The translations under genes were made by a program, and so were the position numbers. Source: Ilex aquifolium (lineage: Eukaryota > Streptophyta > Magnoliopsida > Aquifoliales > Aquifoliaceae). From it: DNA of 64,000 nt. The notes under the pieces were generated by a model. That model did not search any database and was not told the origin of the DNA. It saw nothing but the letters and a program-made list of their open reading frames with translations. Shown here in pieces: positions 1 to 10,202 of the stretch. The stretch spans positions 33,347,244 to 33,411,243 of the forward strand of contig OX637393.1 in the NCBI GenBank assembly GCA_951799425.1, read 5' to 3'. Each line of letters opens with the position of its first letter. The stretch's first letter is position 1.

Positions 1-9
1 TTCTTGATA

Positions 10-228
10 TTTGTAATTAAATATCTTTTAGGATAAATATCTTTTAGGATATTTGTAATTAAATATCTTTTAGGATAAATATCTTTTAGGATATTTGTAA
101 TTAAATATCTTTTAGGATAAATATCTTTTAGGATATTTGTAATTAAATATCTTTTAGGATAAATATCTTTTAGGATATTTGTAATTAAATATATTTTAGG
201 ATAAATATCTTTTAGGATATTTGTAATT
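10..228 (+). repeat. 42-bp AT-rich minisatellite in the 5' LTR
   Basis: About five units of 42 bp, each with two copies of a 16-17 bp subunit built on AAATATCTTTTAGGAT. The array lies immediately upstream of the LTR TATA box. The same array is at 12241-12459 in the 3' LTR. The position, just 5' of the core promoter, fits an enhancer-like repeat, but that role is inferred. Confidence 0.85.
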
Positions 229-236
229 TGGATGCC

Positions 237-244
237 TATAAATA
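237..244 (+). promoter_or_regulatory. LTR TATA box
   Basis: TATAAATA in the context GCCTATAAATACCCC, right after the AT-rich minisatellite. It is the best core promoter for the element's genomic RNA; initiation would be about 30 bases downstream. The 3' LTR copy is at 12468-12475. Confidence 0.7.
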
Positions 245-390
245 CCCCCCTTGGGGGCTTGTAATGGGCATCCTTCTCTTGTTTCATTTTTCTTGTAAAG
301 AACATTTCTTCCTAGTGGAAAACACTCCAAAGGTCTTGAATCTTTTTCTTGAATCATCTTTCAAGTATTATTGCTTTATTTACTTTCTTG

Positions 391-656
391 AGTTATTGTT
401 TTCTTTTTATTAGATCTTGGTTGTGAATTAAACACCAAGAAGTTATTGTTTTCTTTTATGTTTTAGATCTTGGTTGTGAATTAAACACCAAGAAGTTATT
501 GTTTTCTTTTATGTTTTTATTATATCTTGGTTGTGGATTAAACACCAAGAAGTTGTTGTTTTCTTTTTATTAGATCTTGGTTGTGAATTAAACACCAAGA
601 AGTTATTGTTTTCTTTTATGTTTTTATTATATCTTGGTTGTGGATTAAACACCAAG
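391..656 (+). repeat. Second LTR minisatellite (about 50-60 bp units)
   Basis: Five imperfect units around ATCTTGGTTGTGAATTAAAC followed by ACCAAG and a TTATTGTTTTCTTTT spacer. It lies downstream of the TATA box and so probably in the R/U5 leader of the transcript. An identical array is at 12622-12887 in the 3' LTR. Confidence 0.8.
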
Positions 657-1575
657 TATTTATTGCTTTCTTTTAATTTAAGTATTGTTTTCTTTTACTT
701 CCATTGTTGGAGCTTCCTTCTTCCCCTTAGAGGAGTGAAACTCTTCCACTTTTCTAGAGCTTTACCAAAGCCGTGAAGGGTGGAACGTGATTCACTCATT
801 CTTTGTCGAAGATCGGCTCTTTGTTTAGCTATTTTACTTTAAAGCATTTCACTTCTAGTGCTTGAGCATTTTACTTTGTAACACCTTTTGGGGATGAGTA
901 TCATTCATCATTCTAGCTTTACCATAGCTATGAAGGGTGAGTAGTCCTCATTCACTCTTTGGGAAGGGATGATAGATATGTAAAAGATTAATCCGGACAT
1001 TATGTTTGTGTATCACCTTTATGCTTAAATGTTCTATACTCCACTTGATTTTTGGGTGATTGAATGCACCTAGCAAAGTAAAGGTACTTTGTATAATCAA
1101 CGGATCTTTCTATGATAAATGGATGACTCCTACATGGAAAGATCCATTGATTCAAGGCAAGTACCCTAACTAACTCTTCATGACAAACTTTCAATATCCA
1201 CCATTATTGCACTTCATTCCTATCTTCCGATTAATTTGCCGTTGACACGGGAGTTAATTGAGTTATAAAGCATAAACATAATGCACCGGATAATCAACTA
1301 CATATTCTGATTCCCGAACCAAAGAGTGTTTGTTACATTTAATCATCTTATATTTTGTCTAGCAAAATACCCATTGGAAAGAATCTTACATTCTATCCAA
1401 AACTTCCCACAACTTCAAAATCATAATATTTCCAATTACAAGTCTTTCTCACTATTTACTTCAAAGAACACCAACCATAGTTCCCTGAGGATTCGACTCT
1501 GGACTCAAACCAGATTATTACTACAACTTGACCGCCTGCACTTGGGTGTACACATTTCGGATCAAGTCAAGTTTT

Positions 1576-1593
1576 TGGCGCCGTTGCCGGGGA
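1576..1593 (+). other. Primer-binding site
   Basis: TGGCGCCGTTGCCGGGGA begins six bases after the LTR end. This is the characteristic Athila-group PBS, usually attributed to a tRNA-Asp primer. It fixes the LTR boundary and the orientation. Confidence 0.85.
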
Positions 1594-1699
1594 ACCATAA
1601 AAGGTGCTCTTTTTAGAAAAAGGTGAAAAAAAAAAAAAAAAAAAACCTCTCTTTTTGTGTATATTTTTGCCTTATTGTGAATAATTTTTTTTTTTTTTT
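1594..1699 (+). other. Gag leader
   Basis: Untranslated stretch between PBS and gag ATG, with an A-run near 1626-1646 and a T-run just before the start codon. No coding signal was seen. Confidence 0.6.
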
Positions 1700-2476
1700 A
1701 TGACTGACACCAATCGCCTCTATCCAAATTTGCCTGCTGAATCTTCTGGGTCTGTAAATCAACTTGAACCACCTTCACCCAAATCAGAAGCCGACTCTTG
1801 TAACTTCAATATGGCAAATATTGATAGGCAGGGTGAAGATCATGTGAGAGAGGGGGAAGTACCCAACATTCGAACATTGCGAGATTACTTACATCCCACA
1901 AGGAATAGTGTCCCCTCTTGTTTTATTTTTCCTGAAAATGCTCCCCTCTTTACTGTAAAGCCGGGGACAGTGCAGTTATTGCCCGTGTTTCATGGATTGG
2001 ATACAGAAAATCCGTATCTGCATATCAAAGACTTCGAAGAAGTGTGTGGAACATTTCAAGACAATTCTGAATTGACAAAAATGAAATTGTTTTCTTTCTC
2101 TTTGAGGGATAAAGCCAAACAATGGTTACATTCTTTAAAATCTCTTTCAATCCCTAATTGGCAGGCTCTACAGAATGAATTTTTCAGAAAATTCTTTCCT
2201 CTGCACCGCACTAATACACTCAAAAGACAAATCATGAATTTTTCGATCAAAGAAAGGGAAACTTTTTATCAAAGCTGGGAGAGATTCAAAGATCTTCTCC
2301 AATCTTGTCCACACCATGCTTTTGAAAATTGGACTTTGGTAGGATTTTTCTATGACTCCTTGCCCACTAGGTTACGACAGTTTGTCGAAATGATGGCTCA
2401 AGGAGAGTTCATGGGAAAAAGTCCGGAGGAGGCATTCAATTTTTTTGATACCATATCTGACAGTTCTCAAATGTGA
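1700..2476 (+). CDS. gag: Gag N-terminal part, ended by an in-frame TGA
   Basis: A 258-codon frame that starts at the first ATG after the leader. The protein has an acidic, Ser/Pro-rich N-terminus followed by the retrotransposon gag core (about residues 85-250), with the typical pattern of W-containing helices around KAKQWLHSL and a segment ending near SPEEAFNFFDTI. It should form the particle shell that packages the element RNA. The frame ends at TGA 2474-2476, but the same frame reopens directly and runs through the zinc knuckle into pol at 2540. The homologous - strand copy near 60.3 kb has Trp at this position, so a nonsense mutation is the simplest reading. Readthrough cannot be excluded, but the context is not a known leaky one. 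Confidence 0.88.
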   Translation: MTDTNRLYPNLPAESSGSVNQLEPPSPKSEADSCNFNMANIDRQGEDHVREGEVPNIRTLRDYLHPTRNSVPSCFIFPENAPLFTVKPGTVQLLPVFHGLDTENPYLHIKDFEEVCGTFQDNSELTKMKLFSFSLRDKAKQWLHSLKSLSIPNWQALQNEFFRKFFPLHRTNTLKRQIMNFSIKERETFYQSWERFKDLLQSCPHHAFENWTLVGFFYDSLPTRLRQFVEMMAQGEFMGKSPEEAFNFFDTISDSSQM

Positions 2477-2539
2477 GACTCAGCATCTCCTACCACTGTA
2501 GAAGCCAAACCACCTACTTTCCAAGGGGGTAAGTATGTC

Positions 2540-5500
2540 TTGAGAGAAGATGATGATCTTAGAGCAAAAATGTCCACTTTGTCTCGAAAGCTTGAAGCTT
2601 TAGAGATGAAAAAGGTCCATCAAGTTGATGTTGTCCCTCCCACAGAACAAGTGTGTGGGATTTGTGCACTAACAGGGCATCCTACTGGGGAATGCCCGAC
2701 CATTCCGGCATTCAAAGAAGTTTTGTTGGAACAAACAAATGCCATTTCCAATTTCAACAAGCCTTACTCCAACCCATACTCTGAAACATACAATCCAGGG
2801 TGGCGGAACCACCCAAATTTCAGTTGGAGAAACACACAACCAACCCCCATGAATCAGCAACAAGGTCCACAACAACCACCTCAAGGACCTCCACAATATC
2901 CTCATCAACAAGGGCCACCACATCCACCTCAAGTACCTCCACAATATCCTCCATATCAACCACCACACAAAAGGAGCCTTGAAGATACATTGAATCAATT
3001 CATGCAAACCCAAATGAGCTATAACAATAGTTCTACTCAGGCTTTTATTGATTTCAAGGCCCAGACCACACAATCTTTTGAGGATCTCAAAGGCCACATT
3101 CAAAAGCTGACCCAGTCCATGAGCACACATGAGAAGGGAAAATTTCCTGCCCAACCAAAGCCTCCACAAGGCCAATTTCAGGTGGGAAATCCATCAACTA
3201 TGGAAACTCCACAAGACCAAGCCAAAACTGTCACCACATTGAGAAGTGGCAAAAAGATTGACAAGTCCATCAGAAACATGCTGATTCCAGACCCAAAACC
3301 AGTCTCAATTCCAGCCAACCCATTAAGTGAGCCAGAACTTGAAAAAAAAAATGACTGTGATCCCATGATTGAACAAGAACCAGAGCCATCAAGGGAAGAA
3401 GAACCCTCGTGTTCTATTCCTGCTCCTTTCCCTCATAGACTCAAGAGCATACAGAAAGCAAACAATCAGTCTGAAATTTACGAGCTTTTCAAGCAAGTAA
3501 AAATCAACATCCCACTTCTGGATGCAATCCAACAGGTTCCAGCTTATGCCAAGTTTCTAAAAGACTTGTGCACAGTCAAAAGAAGCCAAAATGTTCAAAA
3601 AAGAGCCTTCCTCATAGAGCAAGCCAGTGCCCTACTTCAACACAAAATCCCTTCAAAGTGCGAAGATCCAGGGTGTCCCACTGTGTCATGTGTCATTGGA
3701 AATTTCAAAATTGAGCAAGCATTGTTAGACCTTGGAGCTAGTGTCAACTTGCTTCCTTTCTCTGTCTACCAGCAGTTGGGTTTAGGTGAACTGAAACCCA
3801 CTTGCACCACACTCCAATTAGCAGATAGATCTGTAAAAATTCCTAGGGGTATTGTTGAAGATGTACTTGTCCAAGTGGATAATTTTGTCTTCCCTGTAGA
3901 CTTCATTGTTCTAGATACTCATCCAGAAGTTCATTCAGAAACTCCAATTCCTGTCATTCTTGGTCGACCTTTTCTAGCAACCTCCAATGCACTAATCAAT
4001 TGCAGGAATGGTATTATGAAATTGACTTTTGGGGATATGACTCTCGAAATGAACGTCTTTGACATTGCAAAACACCCAAGAGAGTACGAGGAGGTAGGAG
4101 AAATATATTCCATTGAGTCATTGATACAAGCACATCTGAATGACTCATTCTGTGAGGATCTTAGTGAATCAACTTTGTCAAAATCTGACTCATCTGACTC
4201 TCTGGAACAAAACTCCATTGAGTGCCCTACCTTCAATGTGGGGACATGGGCTCCTAAATTTGAAGAAATTTCATCAAGTGGTACAAAACCACTATCTTCA
4301 AGTGACAGGCCACCAAAGCCTGAACTGAAACCGCTCCCATCTGATCTCAAGTATGCATTTTTAGGTGAGGATAAATCTTACCCAGTGGTAATTTCTTCAA
4401 AAATCACAGACTTGCAAGAAGCTCAATTAATTGAAGTTCTTAAAAGTCACAAAAGCACCATTGAGTGGACCATCGCTGATTTGAAAGGTATAAGCCCGTT
4501 AATTTGTAATCATGCCATATACCTTGAAGAGGACTCAAAACCCTCTCGTCAAATGCAGCGACGATTGAATCCTCACATGAAAGAGGTTGTGAGACTGGAA
4601 GTGCTCAAACTCCTGGATGCAGGGATAATTTTTCCTATCTCCGATAGCAAATGGGTTAGTCCAACCCAAGTTGTACCAAAGAAATCTGGAGTCACAGTAG
4701 TCAAAAATGATGCAAATGAACTCGTGCCAACACGAGTCGTCACAGGATGGCGAATGTGCATTGACTATCGAAAACTCAATCTGGTGACTAGAAAAGACCA
4801 TTTTCCTCTTCCCTTCCTTGACCAAGTCCTCGAGAGAATAGCAGGCCATGAATTTTACTGTTTCCTGGATGGGTATTCCGGATACAATCAAATTGAGATA
4901 GCTCTGAATGACCAGGAAAAAACCACATTCACATGTCCATTTGGCACCTTTGCATTCAAAAGGATGTCATTCGGACTTTGTAACGCTCCTGCAACATTTC
5001 AAAGATGTATGCTGAGCTTGTTCAGTGACATGGTCGAAAAATTTTTGGAAATCTTCATGGATGATTTCTCGGTATATGGTGACTCATTTGATTTGTGTCT
5101 AGCTAACCTAGAAAAAGTTTTGATGAGATGCAAAGAGGCAAATCTGGTGCTTAACTGGGAGAAATGTCATTTCATGGTGAATCAAGGCATTGTCTTGGGT
5201 CACATTGTGTCGTCTGAAGGCATGAAAGTTGATAAAGCAAAAATTGATTTGATAAGGAATCTTCCTGCTCCTAGGGTTGTGAAGGATGTTCGATCATTCT
5301 TAGGTCATGCAGGATTCTACAGAAGGTTCATAAAAGACTTCAGCACCATAGCAAAACCTATGTGTCATCTTTTGAGTCAGGATGTCATTTTCGACTGGAA
5401 TGAAGCGTGCCAAAAATCCTTTGACAAACTCAAAGGCATGTTAATTTCTGCCCCAATAATGCAACCTCCTGACTGGACTCTACCCTTTGAATTGATGTGT

Positions 5501-7300
5501 GATGCTAGTGACTATGCTGTAGGTGCTGTTTTGGGACAAAGAAAAGATAAGAAGCCACATGTGATTTACTATGCAAGTAAAACTTTAAATGATGCCCAAA
5601 TGAATTACTCAACAACTGAAAAGGAATTACTTGCTGTAGTATTTGCATTGGAAAAATTTCGATCTTATCTGGTTGGTTCTTCTGTTACTGTATTTACTGA
5701 CCATGCAGCACTGAAATTTTTGCTTACAAAAAAAGATGCCAAACCAAGGCTCTTGAGATGGATCCTTTTGCTCCAAGAATTTGATTTAGTCATTAAGGAC
5801 AAAAAGGGTGTGGAAAATGTGGTGGCAGATCATCTGTCAAGATTAACTTATGAATTTCATGAGGATGGACTGCCAATCAATGAAAAATTCCCTGATGAAC
5901 AACTATTCAGGATTGATGAGACCCCATGGTACGCTGATATTGCTAATTTCCTTGCTACCGGAACACTTCCTCCATTTTTCACTCCCATGGACAAAAAGAA
6001 GTTTCTGAGGGAGGTCCGCAATTTCTTTTGGGAAGATCCCTACGTATTCAAGTACTGTAAGGATCAGATCATAAGACGTTGCATCCCCGCTCAAGAAAGT
6101 AGACAGGTAATAACATTTTGTCATTCAGAAGCATGCGGTGGTCATTTTTCATCTCGAAAAACCGCTGCAAAAATCTTGCAGTGTGGATTTTACTGGCCCA
6201 CACTTTTCCAAGATGTCCATGCTTTTTGCGTAACTTGCGATAGATGTCAAAGGTTGGGAAACATTTCAAAAAGAAACATGATGCCCTTAAACCCAATTTT
6301 GGTGATCGAAATTTTTGACTGTTGGGGTATCGATTTTATGGGACCATTTCCCCCCTCCTTTGGCTATCTATACATTTTAGTAGCCGTAGACTATGTATCC
6401 AAATGGGTTGAAGCAATTCCATGCCGAAATAATGATCATCAAACAGTGATCAAGTTTTTAAAAGAAAATATTTTATCTCGGTTTGGAATTCCAAAATCCA
6501 TTATAAGTGATGGGGGTTCTCATTTTTGCAATCGTCCCTTCTGGAATTTAATGAAAAAATACTTGATTTTTCACAAAATTGCAACCCCTTATCATCCACA
6601 GACCAGTGGACAAGCTGAGTTAGCTAATCGGGAGATCAAATTAATTTTGGAAAAAACGGTGAACCCAGATCGCAAAGATTGGTCATTAAGACTAACTGAT
6701 GCGCTCTGGGCATACCGAACTGCTTTTAAAACAATTTTGGGCATGTCTCCCTATCGATTAGTCTATGGAAAGCCATGTCACTTGCCTGTGGAATTGGAAC
6801 ATAGGGCATACTGGGCTATTAAAGCAATGAATTTTGACTTAGACAAGGCTGGACTGTCACGGAAGCTTCAAATTAATGAATTGGAGGAATTGAGAAATGA
6901 AGCATATGAAAATGCTAAGATTGCAAAAACCAGGATGAAAATTTTTCATGACAAGAACATAGTGCGAAAATCTTTTGAACCTGATCAAAAGGTTCTACTT
7001 TTCAATTCGAGACTTCGCCTATTTCCTGGTAAGTTGAAATCAAGATGGACTGGACCATACATTGTTAAAAAGGTATTTGAACATGGGGCAGTGGAAGTGG
7101 AGAACCCATCAAACGGTAACATTTTTACCGTCAATGGTCAGCGATTAAAACCCTTTGTGGAGAATTTTGTCCAAAATGTGGAGACCATTTTTTTTATGGA
7201 TCCAGAAAGTATCTCCGGAAATCACTCCGGAGATTACGCTTGCCGACACAAAAAAGGGTCGGGTCAATCAGACACCCGACACGATGGACTGCCTTTATAA
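2540..7300 (+). CDS. pol: Gag C-terminus plus Pol: protease, RT, RNase H, integrase
   Basis: A 1586-codon frame in the same phase as the upstream gag frame; the 2540 ATG is only the first Met after the stop. Visible order: CCHC zinc knuckle (C-x2-C-x4-H-x4-C, residues 39-52); Pro/Gln-rich linker (about 95-150); aspartic protease with LLDLGAS (Asp397); reverse transcriptase with FMDD (839-842); RNase H starting at CDAS (Asp988); integrase zinc domain (His1195, His1202, Cys1233, Cys1236); catalytic triad Asp1265, Asp1324, Glu1360 with the classical 35-residue D-E spacing; and a GPY motif near the C-terminus. I see no chromodomain and no second (archaeal-type) RNase H, which separates it from chromoviruses and Tat/Ogre. 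All catalytic residues are present, so the enzymes look functional; only the upstream gag stop is a lesion. Confidence 0.95.
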   Translation: MREDDDLRAKMSTLSRKLEALEMKKVHQVDVVPPTEQVCGICALTGHPTGECPTIPAFKEVLLEQTNAISNFNKPYSNPYSETYNPGWRNHPNFSWRNTQPTPMNQQQGPQQPPQGPPQYPHQQGPPHPPQVPPQYPPYQPPHKRSLEDTLNQFMQTQMSYNNSSTQAFIDFKAQTTQSFEDLKGHIQKLTQSMSTHEKGKFPAQPKPPQGQFQVGNPSTMETPQDQAKTVTTLRSGKKIDKSIRNMLIPDPKPVSIPANPLSEPELEKKNDCDPMIEQEPEPSREEEPSCSIPAPFPHRLKSIQKANNQSEIYELFKQVKINIPLLDAIQQVPAYAKFLKDLCTVKRSQNVQKRAFLIEQASALLQHKIPSKCEDPGCPTVSCVIGNFKIEQALLDLGASVNLLPFSVYQQLGLGELKPTCTTLQLADRSVKIPRGIVEDVLVQVDNFVFPVDFIVLDTHPEVHSETPIPVILGRPFLATSNALINCRNGIMKLTFGDMTLEMNVFDIAKHPREYEEVGEIYSIESLIQAHLNDSFCEDLSESTLSKSDSSDSLEQNSIECPTFNVGTWAPKFEEISSSGTKPLSSSDRPPKPELKPLPSDLKYAFLGEDKSYPVVISSKITDLQEAQLIEVLKSHKSTIEWTIADLKGISPLICNHAIYLEEDSKPSRQMQRRLNPHMKEVVRLEVLKLLDAGIIFPISDSKWVSPTQVVPKKSGVTVVKNDANELVPTRVVTGWRMCIDYRKLNLVTRKDHFPLPFLDQVLERIAGHEFYCFLDGYSGYNQIEIALNDQEKTTFTCPFGTFAFKRMSFGLCNAPATFQRCMLSLFSDMVEKFLEIFMDDFSVYGDSFDLCLANLEKVLMRCKEANLVLNWEKCHFMVNQGIVLGHIVSSEGMKVDKAKIDLIRNLPAPRVVKDVRSFLGHAGFYRRFIKDFSTIAKPMCHLLSQDVIFDWNEACQKSFDKLKGMLISAPIMQPPDWTLPFELMCDASDYAVGAVLGQRKDKKPHVIYYASKTLNDAQMNYSTTEKELLAVVFALEKFRSYLVGSSVTVFTDHAALKFLLTKKDAKPRLLRWILLLQEFDLVIKDKKGVENVVADHLSRLTYEFHEDGLPINEKFPDEQLFRIDETPWYADIANFLATGTLPPFFTPMDKKKFLREVRNFFWEDPYVFKYCKDQIIRRCIPAQESRQVITFCHSEACGGHFSSRKTAAKILQCGFYWPTLFQDVHAFCVTCDRCQRLGNISKRNMMPLNPILVIEIFDCWGIDFMGPFPPSFGYLYILVAVDYVSKWVEAIPCRNNDHQTVIKFLKENILSRFGIPKSIISDGGSHFCNRPFWNLMKKYLIFHKIATPYHPQTSGQAELANREIKLILEKTVNPDRKDWSLRLTDALWAYRTAFKTILGMSPYRLVYGKPCHLPVELEHRAYWAIKAMNFDLDKAGLSRKLQINELEELRNEAYENAKIAKTRMKIFHDKNIVRKSFEPDQKVLLFNSRLRLFPGKLKSRWTGPYIVKKVFEHGAVEVENPSNGNIFTVNGQRLKPFVENFVQNVETIFFMDPESISGNHSGDYACRHKKGSGQSDTRHDGLPL

Positions 7301-7435
7301 GGCTCCCATCGTTTTTTTTTTTTCCTTTTTCTTTTCCCCACCGCCTTTACTCTTTTCTTTTCTTTTTCTTCTTCTTTTTCGTCTCTTTTCTTCTTCTTCT
7401 CCACTGCATCTGGTCTTCTGTACCACGATCCAACC
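7281..7435 (+). promoter_or_regulatory. TATA-like box and CT-rich leader of post-pol unit 1 (putative internal promoter)
   Basis: GCCTTTATAAGGC at 7291-7303 overlaps the pol stop codon. It is followed by about 120 bases of almost pure C/T. A TATA element plus a pyrimidine patch is the usual plant core-promoter layout, and the second post-pol unit begins the same way at 8801. It could alternatively be a spliced leader or simply a low-complexity tract. Promoter activity is inferred. Confidence 0.35.
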
Positions 7436-7707
7436 CATAACAGTACCATGTCTGCATTTTTCGATGACCCTATCCTCCTTCTCATGATCTACATTTGTTT
7501 GTATTATTTACTTATGGCTGTTCTTCTTCGGGCCGCACTGATGATCAAGGGTTTTTGTCCCAATGAAAACCCAGACCACCCCAAAGATGCTTAATCTCTG
7601 TTTTTTTTGGTATAGGTCATCGGCGATTGAACAGATCTCCACAGTTAACTGCGTATTCAAGCTTTACAAACCGAAAAACTCGAAACATTGGGGACAATGT
7701 TCAGTCT

Positions 7708-7720
7708 AGGTTGGGGGGTG
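7708..7720 (+). other. Internal polypurine-tract-like motif
   Basis: AGGTTGGGGGGTG is nearly the same as the 3' polypurine tract next to the 3' LTR (AGGTTGGGGGGTG at 11959-11971). In both places it follows a short TAGTCTAGG or TAATGTTTAGG-like lead. A degenerate form sits on the - strand at about 49308-49320 in the old derivative. It may prime second-strand DNA internally. Confidence 0.5.
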
Positions 7721-8001
7721 AGATCTACAGTTTACAGTAGTTGATCTGCAGTTTACAGTAGTTGATCTGCGCAGGTTGAACCCGTAAAATTTTCTGTAAA
7801 TTTTTTTTGTTTTTATTGTTGTATCTGTTCAGATTATGTACCTTGTATTAATGATAATATCTGTGGGTCAGTTTTGATCGTCTTTGTGACTGGAAGACGT
7901 AAAAGAACCAGATAGTGGGTTATAAAGTAGCAATCATGGATGTAAATCTTTTTTGGTTTAGTCTATGAGTCCTACGTACTTTTCCATCTGATGTACATAC
8001 C
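7721..8001 (+). other. Non-coding leader of post-pol ORF copy 1
   Basis: Contains a short repeated TTTACAGTAGTTGATCTGC (7731-7770) and, from about 7878, sequence homologous to the 5' coding part of ORF copy 2. Here the frame is interrupted: GGA in copy 2 corresponds to TGA in this copy, so the first ~30 codons are lost. Confidence 0.6.
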
Positions 8002-8346
8002 ATGATCATGAGAAAAGCAAGATTAGTAAGGAAGGCTGAAATCAAAGAAAAACAAGAGAAACCCCTCTGTGGCCGAAGCAGTTATTCTAAACGTCGTCGT
8101 GCTACACGACTTGGTGCCTGTAAACAGTGTGGCAGATACTTTCATGAGAAAAGATACAACAAATGTTCTGAACCAATTTCCGGTCGCGCAACCGATCGAT
8201 TAAACTGGATAGTGAATGGGCTGAGTAAGGATTACCCTGATACGCCATGCTATTCCGGTACTGTGCTTAACCGATTTGTGAGAGAGGAAGTTGGGAGAGT
8301 TACTGGTTGTCCATTTTACACAGATACGGAGGGGGAATCAGATTGA
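8002..8346 (+). CDS. Post-pol accessory ORF, copy 1: small Cys/His-knuckle protein (5'-truncated)
   Basis: A 114-codon frame; I do not recognise the family. It has a basic N-terminus (many Arg/Lys), then a knuckle C-x2-C-x4-H-x6-C (ACKQCGRYFHEKRYNKC), then a strongly conserved block CSEPISGRATDRLNWIV and GLSKDYPDTP, and an acidic tail. The knuckle resembles retroviral CCHC fingers but has two more residues before the last Cys. No signal peptide or membrane segment is visible, so it is not an env-like protein. A paralogue lies at 9665-10090 and a decayed homologue at 48793-49258 on the - strand. Compared with copy 2 it lacks the first ~30 residues because of an upstream in-frame stop. An RNA- or DNA-binding role is inferred from the knuckle and basic region only. 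Confidence 0.7.
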   Translation: MIMRKARLVRKAEIKEKQEKPLCGRSSYSKRRRATRLGACKQCGRYFHEKRYNKCSEPISGRATDRLNWIVNGLSKDYPDTPCYSGTVLNRFVREEVGRVTGCPFYTDTEGESD

Positions 8347-8800
8347 CCTCTGTGGAAAAGTGTACTGAGGTTGGGAATGAAAGCTGAAGGTCCGAGTCTG
8401 TAAAAAATTTTGATTCGACGTTCGAACGTTACAACACGTTTGAACGTTTTTGCTAAAATCCTTCTACAATAGTGTATAGTTGCTTTTATTTATTAATGTT
8501 ATTTTTAATGCATGTCACTTTCTTTTGTTGTATAATTTTGTTGTTCCTAGTTTCAGATATCGGTGCATGGGTCAAAGCTCAAGTGCGAGGTGTTCTCTTA
8601 CCCTACTCATTTTTATGCACCATTATTGCGCCTGCTGCTATTATTGCGCCTGCCGACACTGCCGAAAGTAAAGTTAGAAAAAAAAAAAAGGGGGGGGCCT
8701 CCCACTGCCTTTCTTCTTCTTTTTTTTCTTTTCTTCTGCCTGCCAGCTCCTGCCGACACTTTCTTATATTAAAAAAAAAAAAAAAAAAAATTCTGAGGAA
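8347..8800 (+). other. Spacer between post-pol units
   Basis: Holds an imperfect inverted motif around CGTTCGAACGTTACAACACG (8413-8432), the short duplicated phrase ATTATTGCGCCTGC (about 8622-8655), a G-run and two A-runs. No coding signal was recognised. Confidence 0.5.
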
Positions 8801-8945
8801 TGCCTTTATTAGGCCTTCCACCTTTTTCTTTTTCTTCCACCATCACCGGTGTTGGTTCCCCCCTTTTCTCTTTCCCTTCTCTTCTTCTCTTTCTTTTTCT
8901 TCTCTTCTTCTTCGTCGTCGTTCTTTCTGTTCTCTGTAAAAACAA
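8801..8945 (+). promoter_or_regulatory. TATA-like box and CT-rich leader of post-pol unit 2 (putative internal promoter)
   Basis: TGCCTTTATTAGGCC at 8801-8815 matches the GCCTTTATAAGGC of unit 1, and is again followed by about 120 bases of C/T-rich DNA. The parallel layout in both units marks the left edge of the duplication. Promoter function is inferred. Confidence 0.35.
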
Positions 8946-9664
8946 CTCACCCCCTGTAAATCCATGACCATATACGCCGACGATCCAGTCTTTTGTTTAA
9001 TAATTTGTCTTATATGTTTGTATGTGTACCTGGGTGCTCTTTGTGTTCTCACACTTAGGATGAGGAGTTTCCAGAGAAACCCAGATATTCCTTGAGTTGA
9101 GTAATTGTTGTATTTTGTTTGTAGGTTTCGGCAGATGAACAGATCTGTACCTTACAACCTCATTTCCAAGCGTCATACACTTTCACTACTGCAACCTTAT
9201 CTCCACTAGCCCACTAGTGCTAGTGTTGTAAGTATTGCTTGTTTGTAATTTCATTTATATATATATTTGAAATTTGATATCTACAGCTTGTGATTCTGAT
9301 GGCTATTTGTCTTTATAAAATTCCTTGTGAATTTGCTATGCCCTCCAATGACTATGTTGTAATTGCTGTTACAGTAAGATCTGATAATTTGCCAAATAAT
9401 CCTCCTCAATCCTATGTATTCTGGGTTTATTCCTTCTTCGTTAATTTGTTTGTTTCATCCTAAATCTTCTTCCTTCCGCTTGTATTTTGATATACTTTCT
9501 CTAGTTTCGTATTTGTAATTTTAGTTTTAGATCTGAAAAAAAAAAAAAAAAAATTTATTTTTTCTGGATCGCGTTTTTTTAGTATTTGTACCTGTATTTC
9601 ATGATCACATCGGATGCAGCTTCAACTGTCTTTGTGACTGGCAGACGTTAAAGAACCAGATAGA
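8946..9664 (+). other. Non-coding leader of post-pol ORF copy 2
   Basis: At about 9107-9150 it has TTGTATTTTGTTTGTAG followed by GTTTCGGCAGATGAACAGATC, homologous to TTTTTTTTGGTATAG plus GTCATCGGCGATTGAACAGATC at about 7600-7640 in unit 1. Both look like 3' splice sites (pyrimidine tract plus AG), as would fit a spliced subgenomic mRNA. The rest is AT-rich without a frame. Confidence 0.45.
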
Positions 9665-10090
9665 ATGTCTTTAGTCTTAGCAAGCATGGATCCTAAACTT
9701 TTTTGGTTTAGTCTAGGAGTTCTACGCATTTTTCCATCTGATGTGCATGCTGTGATAATGAGAAAAGCAAGGGATGTGAGAAAAATTGAGATCCGAGAGA
9801 AACAACAACAACCATTGTGTGGCAGAAGCAATTTTGCTAAACATCGTCGTTCCAAACGACTGGGTGCTTGTTACCATTGTGGCAGGATATTTCATATGAA
9901 AAAACATAATCAGTGTTCTGAACCAATTTCGGGTCGTGCAACCGATCGATTAAACTGGATAGTGTATGGGCTGAGTAAGGATTATCCTGACACGCCATCT
10001 TATGCCAGTCCAGGACTTACAAGTTATGTGCGACAAGAAGTTGGAAGGGTCACTGATAATGACATAGATCCAAGCAATGACTCGGATTAG
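9665..10090 (+). CDS. Post-pol accessory ORF, copy 2: small Cys/His-knuckle protein (intact)
   Basis: A 141-codon frame and the longer of the two paralogues. The start is the first ATG after an in-frame TGA about 27 bases upstream. The N-terminus reads MSLVLASMDPKLFWFSLG, then a basic stretch, the knuckle C-x2-C-x4-H-x6-C (ACYHCGRIFHMKKHNQC), the conserved block CSEPISGRATDRLNWIV and GLSKDYPDTP, and an Asp/Ser-rich acidic C-terminus. The coding region is clearly more similar to copy 1 than the flanking DNA is. That the decayed copy at 48.8-49.3 kb keeps the same cysteines and the SEPISGR block suggests past selection on the protein. The function is unknown; a nucleic-acid-binding accessory or regulatory protein of the element is my inference. 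It could alternatively be a captured host gene. Confidence 0.75.
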   Translation: MSLVLASMDPKLFWFSLGVLRIFPSDVHAVIMRKARDVRKIEIREKQQQPLCGRSNFAKHRRSKRLGACYHCGRIFHMKKHNQCSEPISGRATDRLNWIVYGLSKDYPDTPSYASPGLTSYVRQEVGRVTDNDIDPSNDSD

Positions 10091-10202
10091 ATTTTGACTA
10101 TTAAAGACAAAGCTGTGGAAAAATATGTTTTGGAATGAAGGTTAAGGGTCTGAACTCTTTTGTAAAATATTTTTGTACAAAGTCTGGTTGTTGAAATAAA
10201 AA

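Larger units (their letters stand above)
1..1569 (+). repeat. 5' LTR of the Athila-type element (left-truncated by window)
   Basis: It aligns base for base with 12232-13800 at a constant offset of 12231, so there are no indels. It ends in ...ATCAAGTCA at 1569, just before the PBS. It contains two internal minisatellites and a TATA box, followed by U5-like sequence. The short ORFs inside are chance frames and occur identically in the 3' LTR. Confidence 0.95.

Noticed and set aside
10..228. Regular repeats that resemble a CRISPR array
   Set aside because: Direct tandem units without variable spacers, duplicated in both LTRs of a plant retrotransposon.
2669..3175. 168-codon - strand frame opposite gag-pol
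   Set aside because: Antisense shadow of the Pro/Gln-rich linker; the + strand frame has clear domains.
8472..8939. 155-codon frame rich in Ser/Phe/Leu between the accessory ORFs
   Set aside because: Produced by C/T-rich low-complexity DNA; no conserved counterpart in the other unit.
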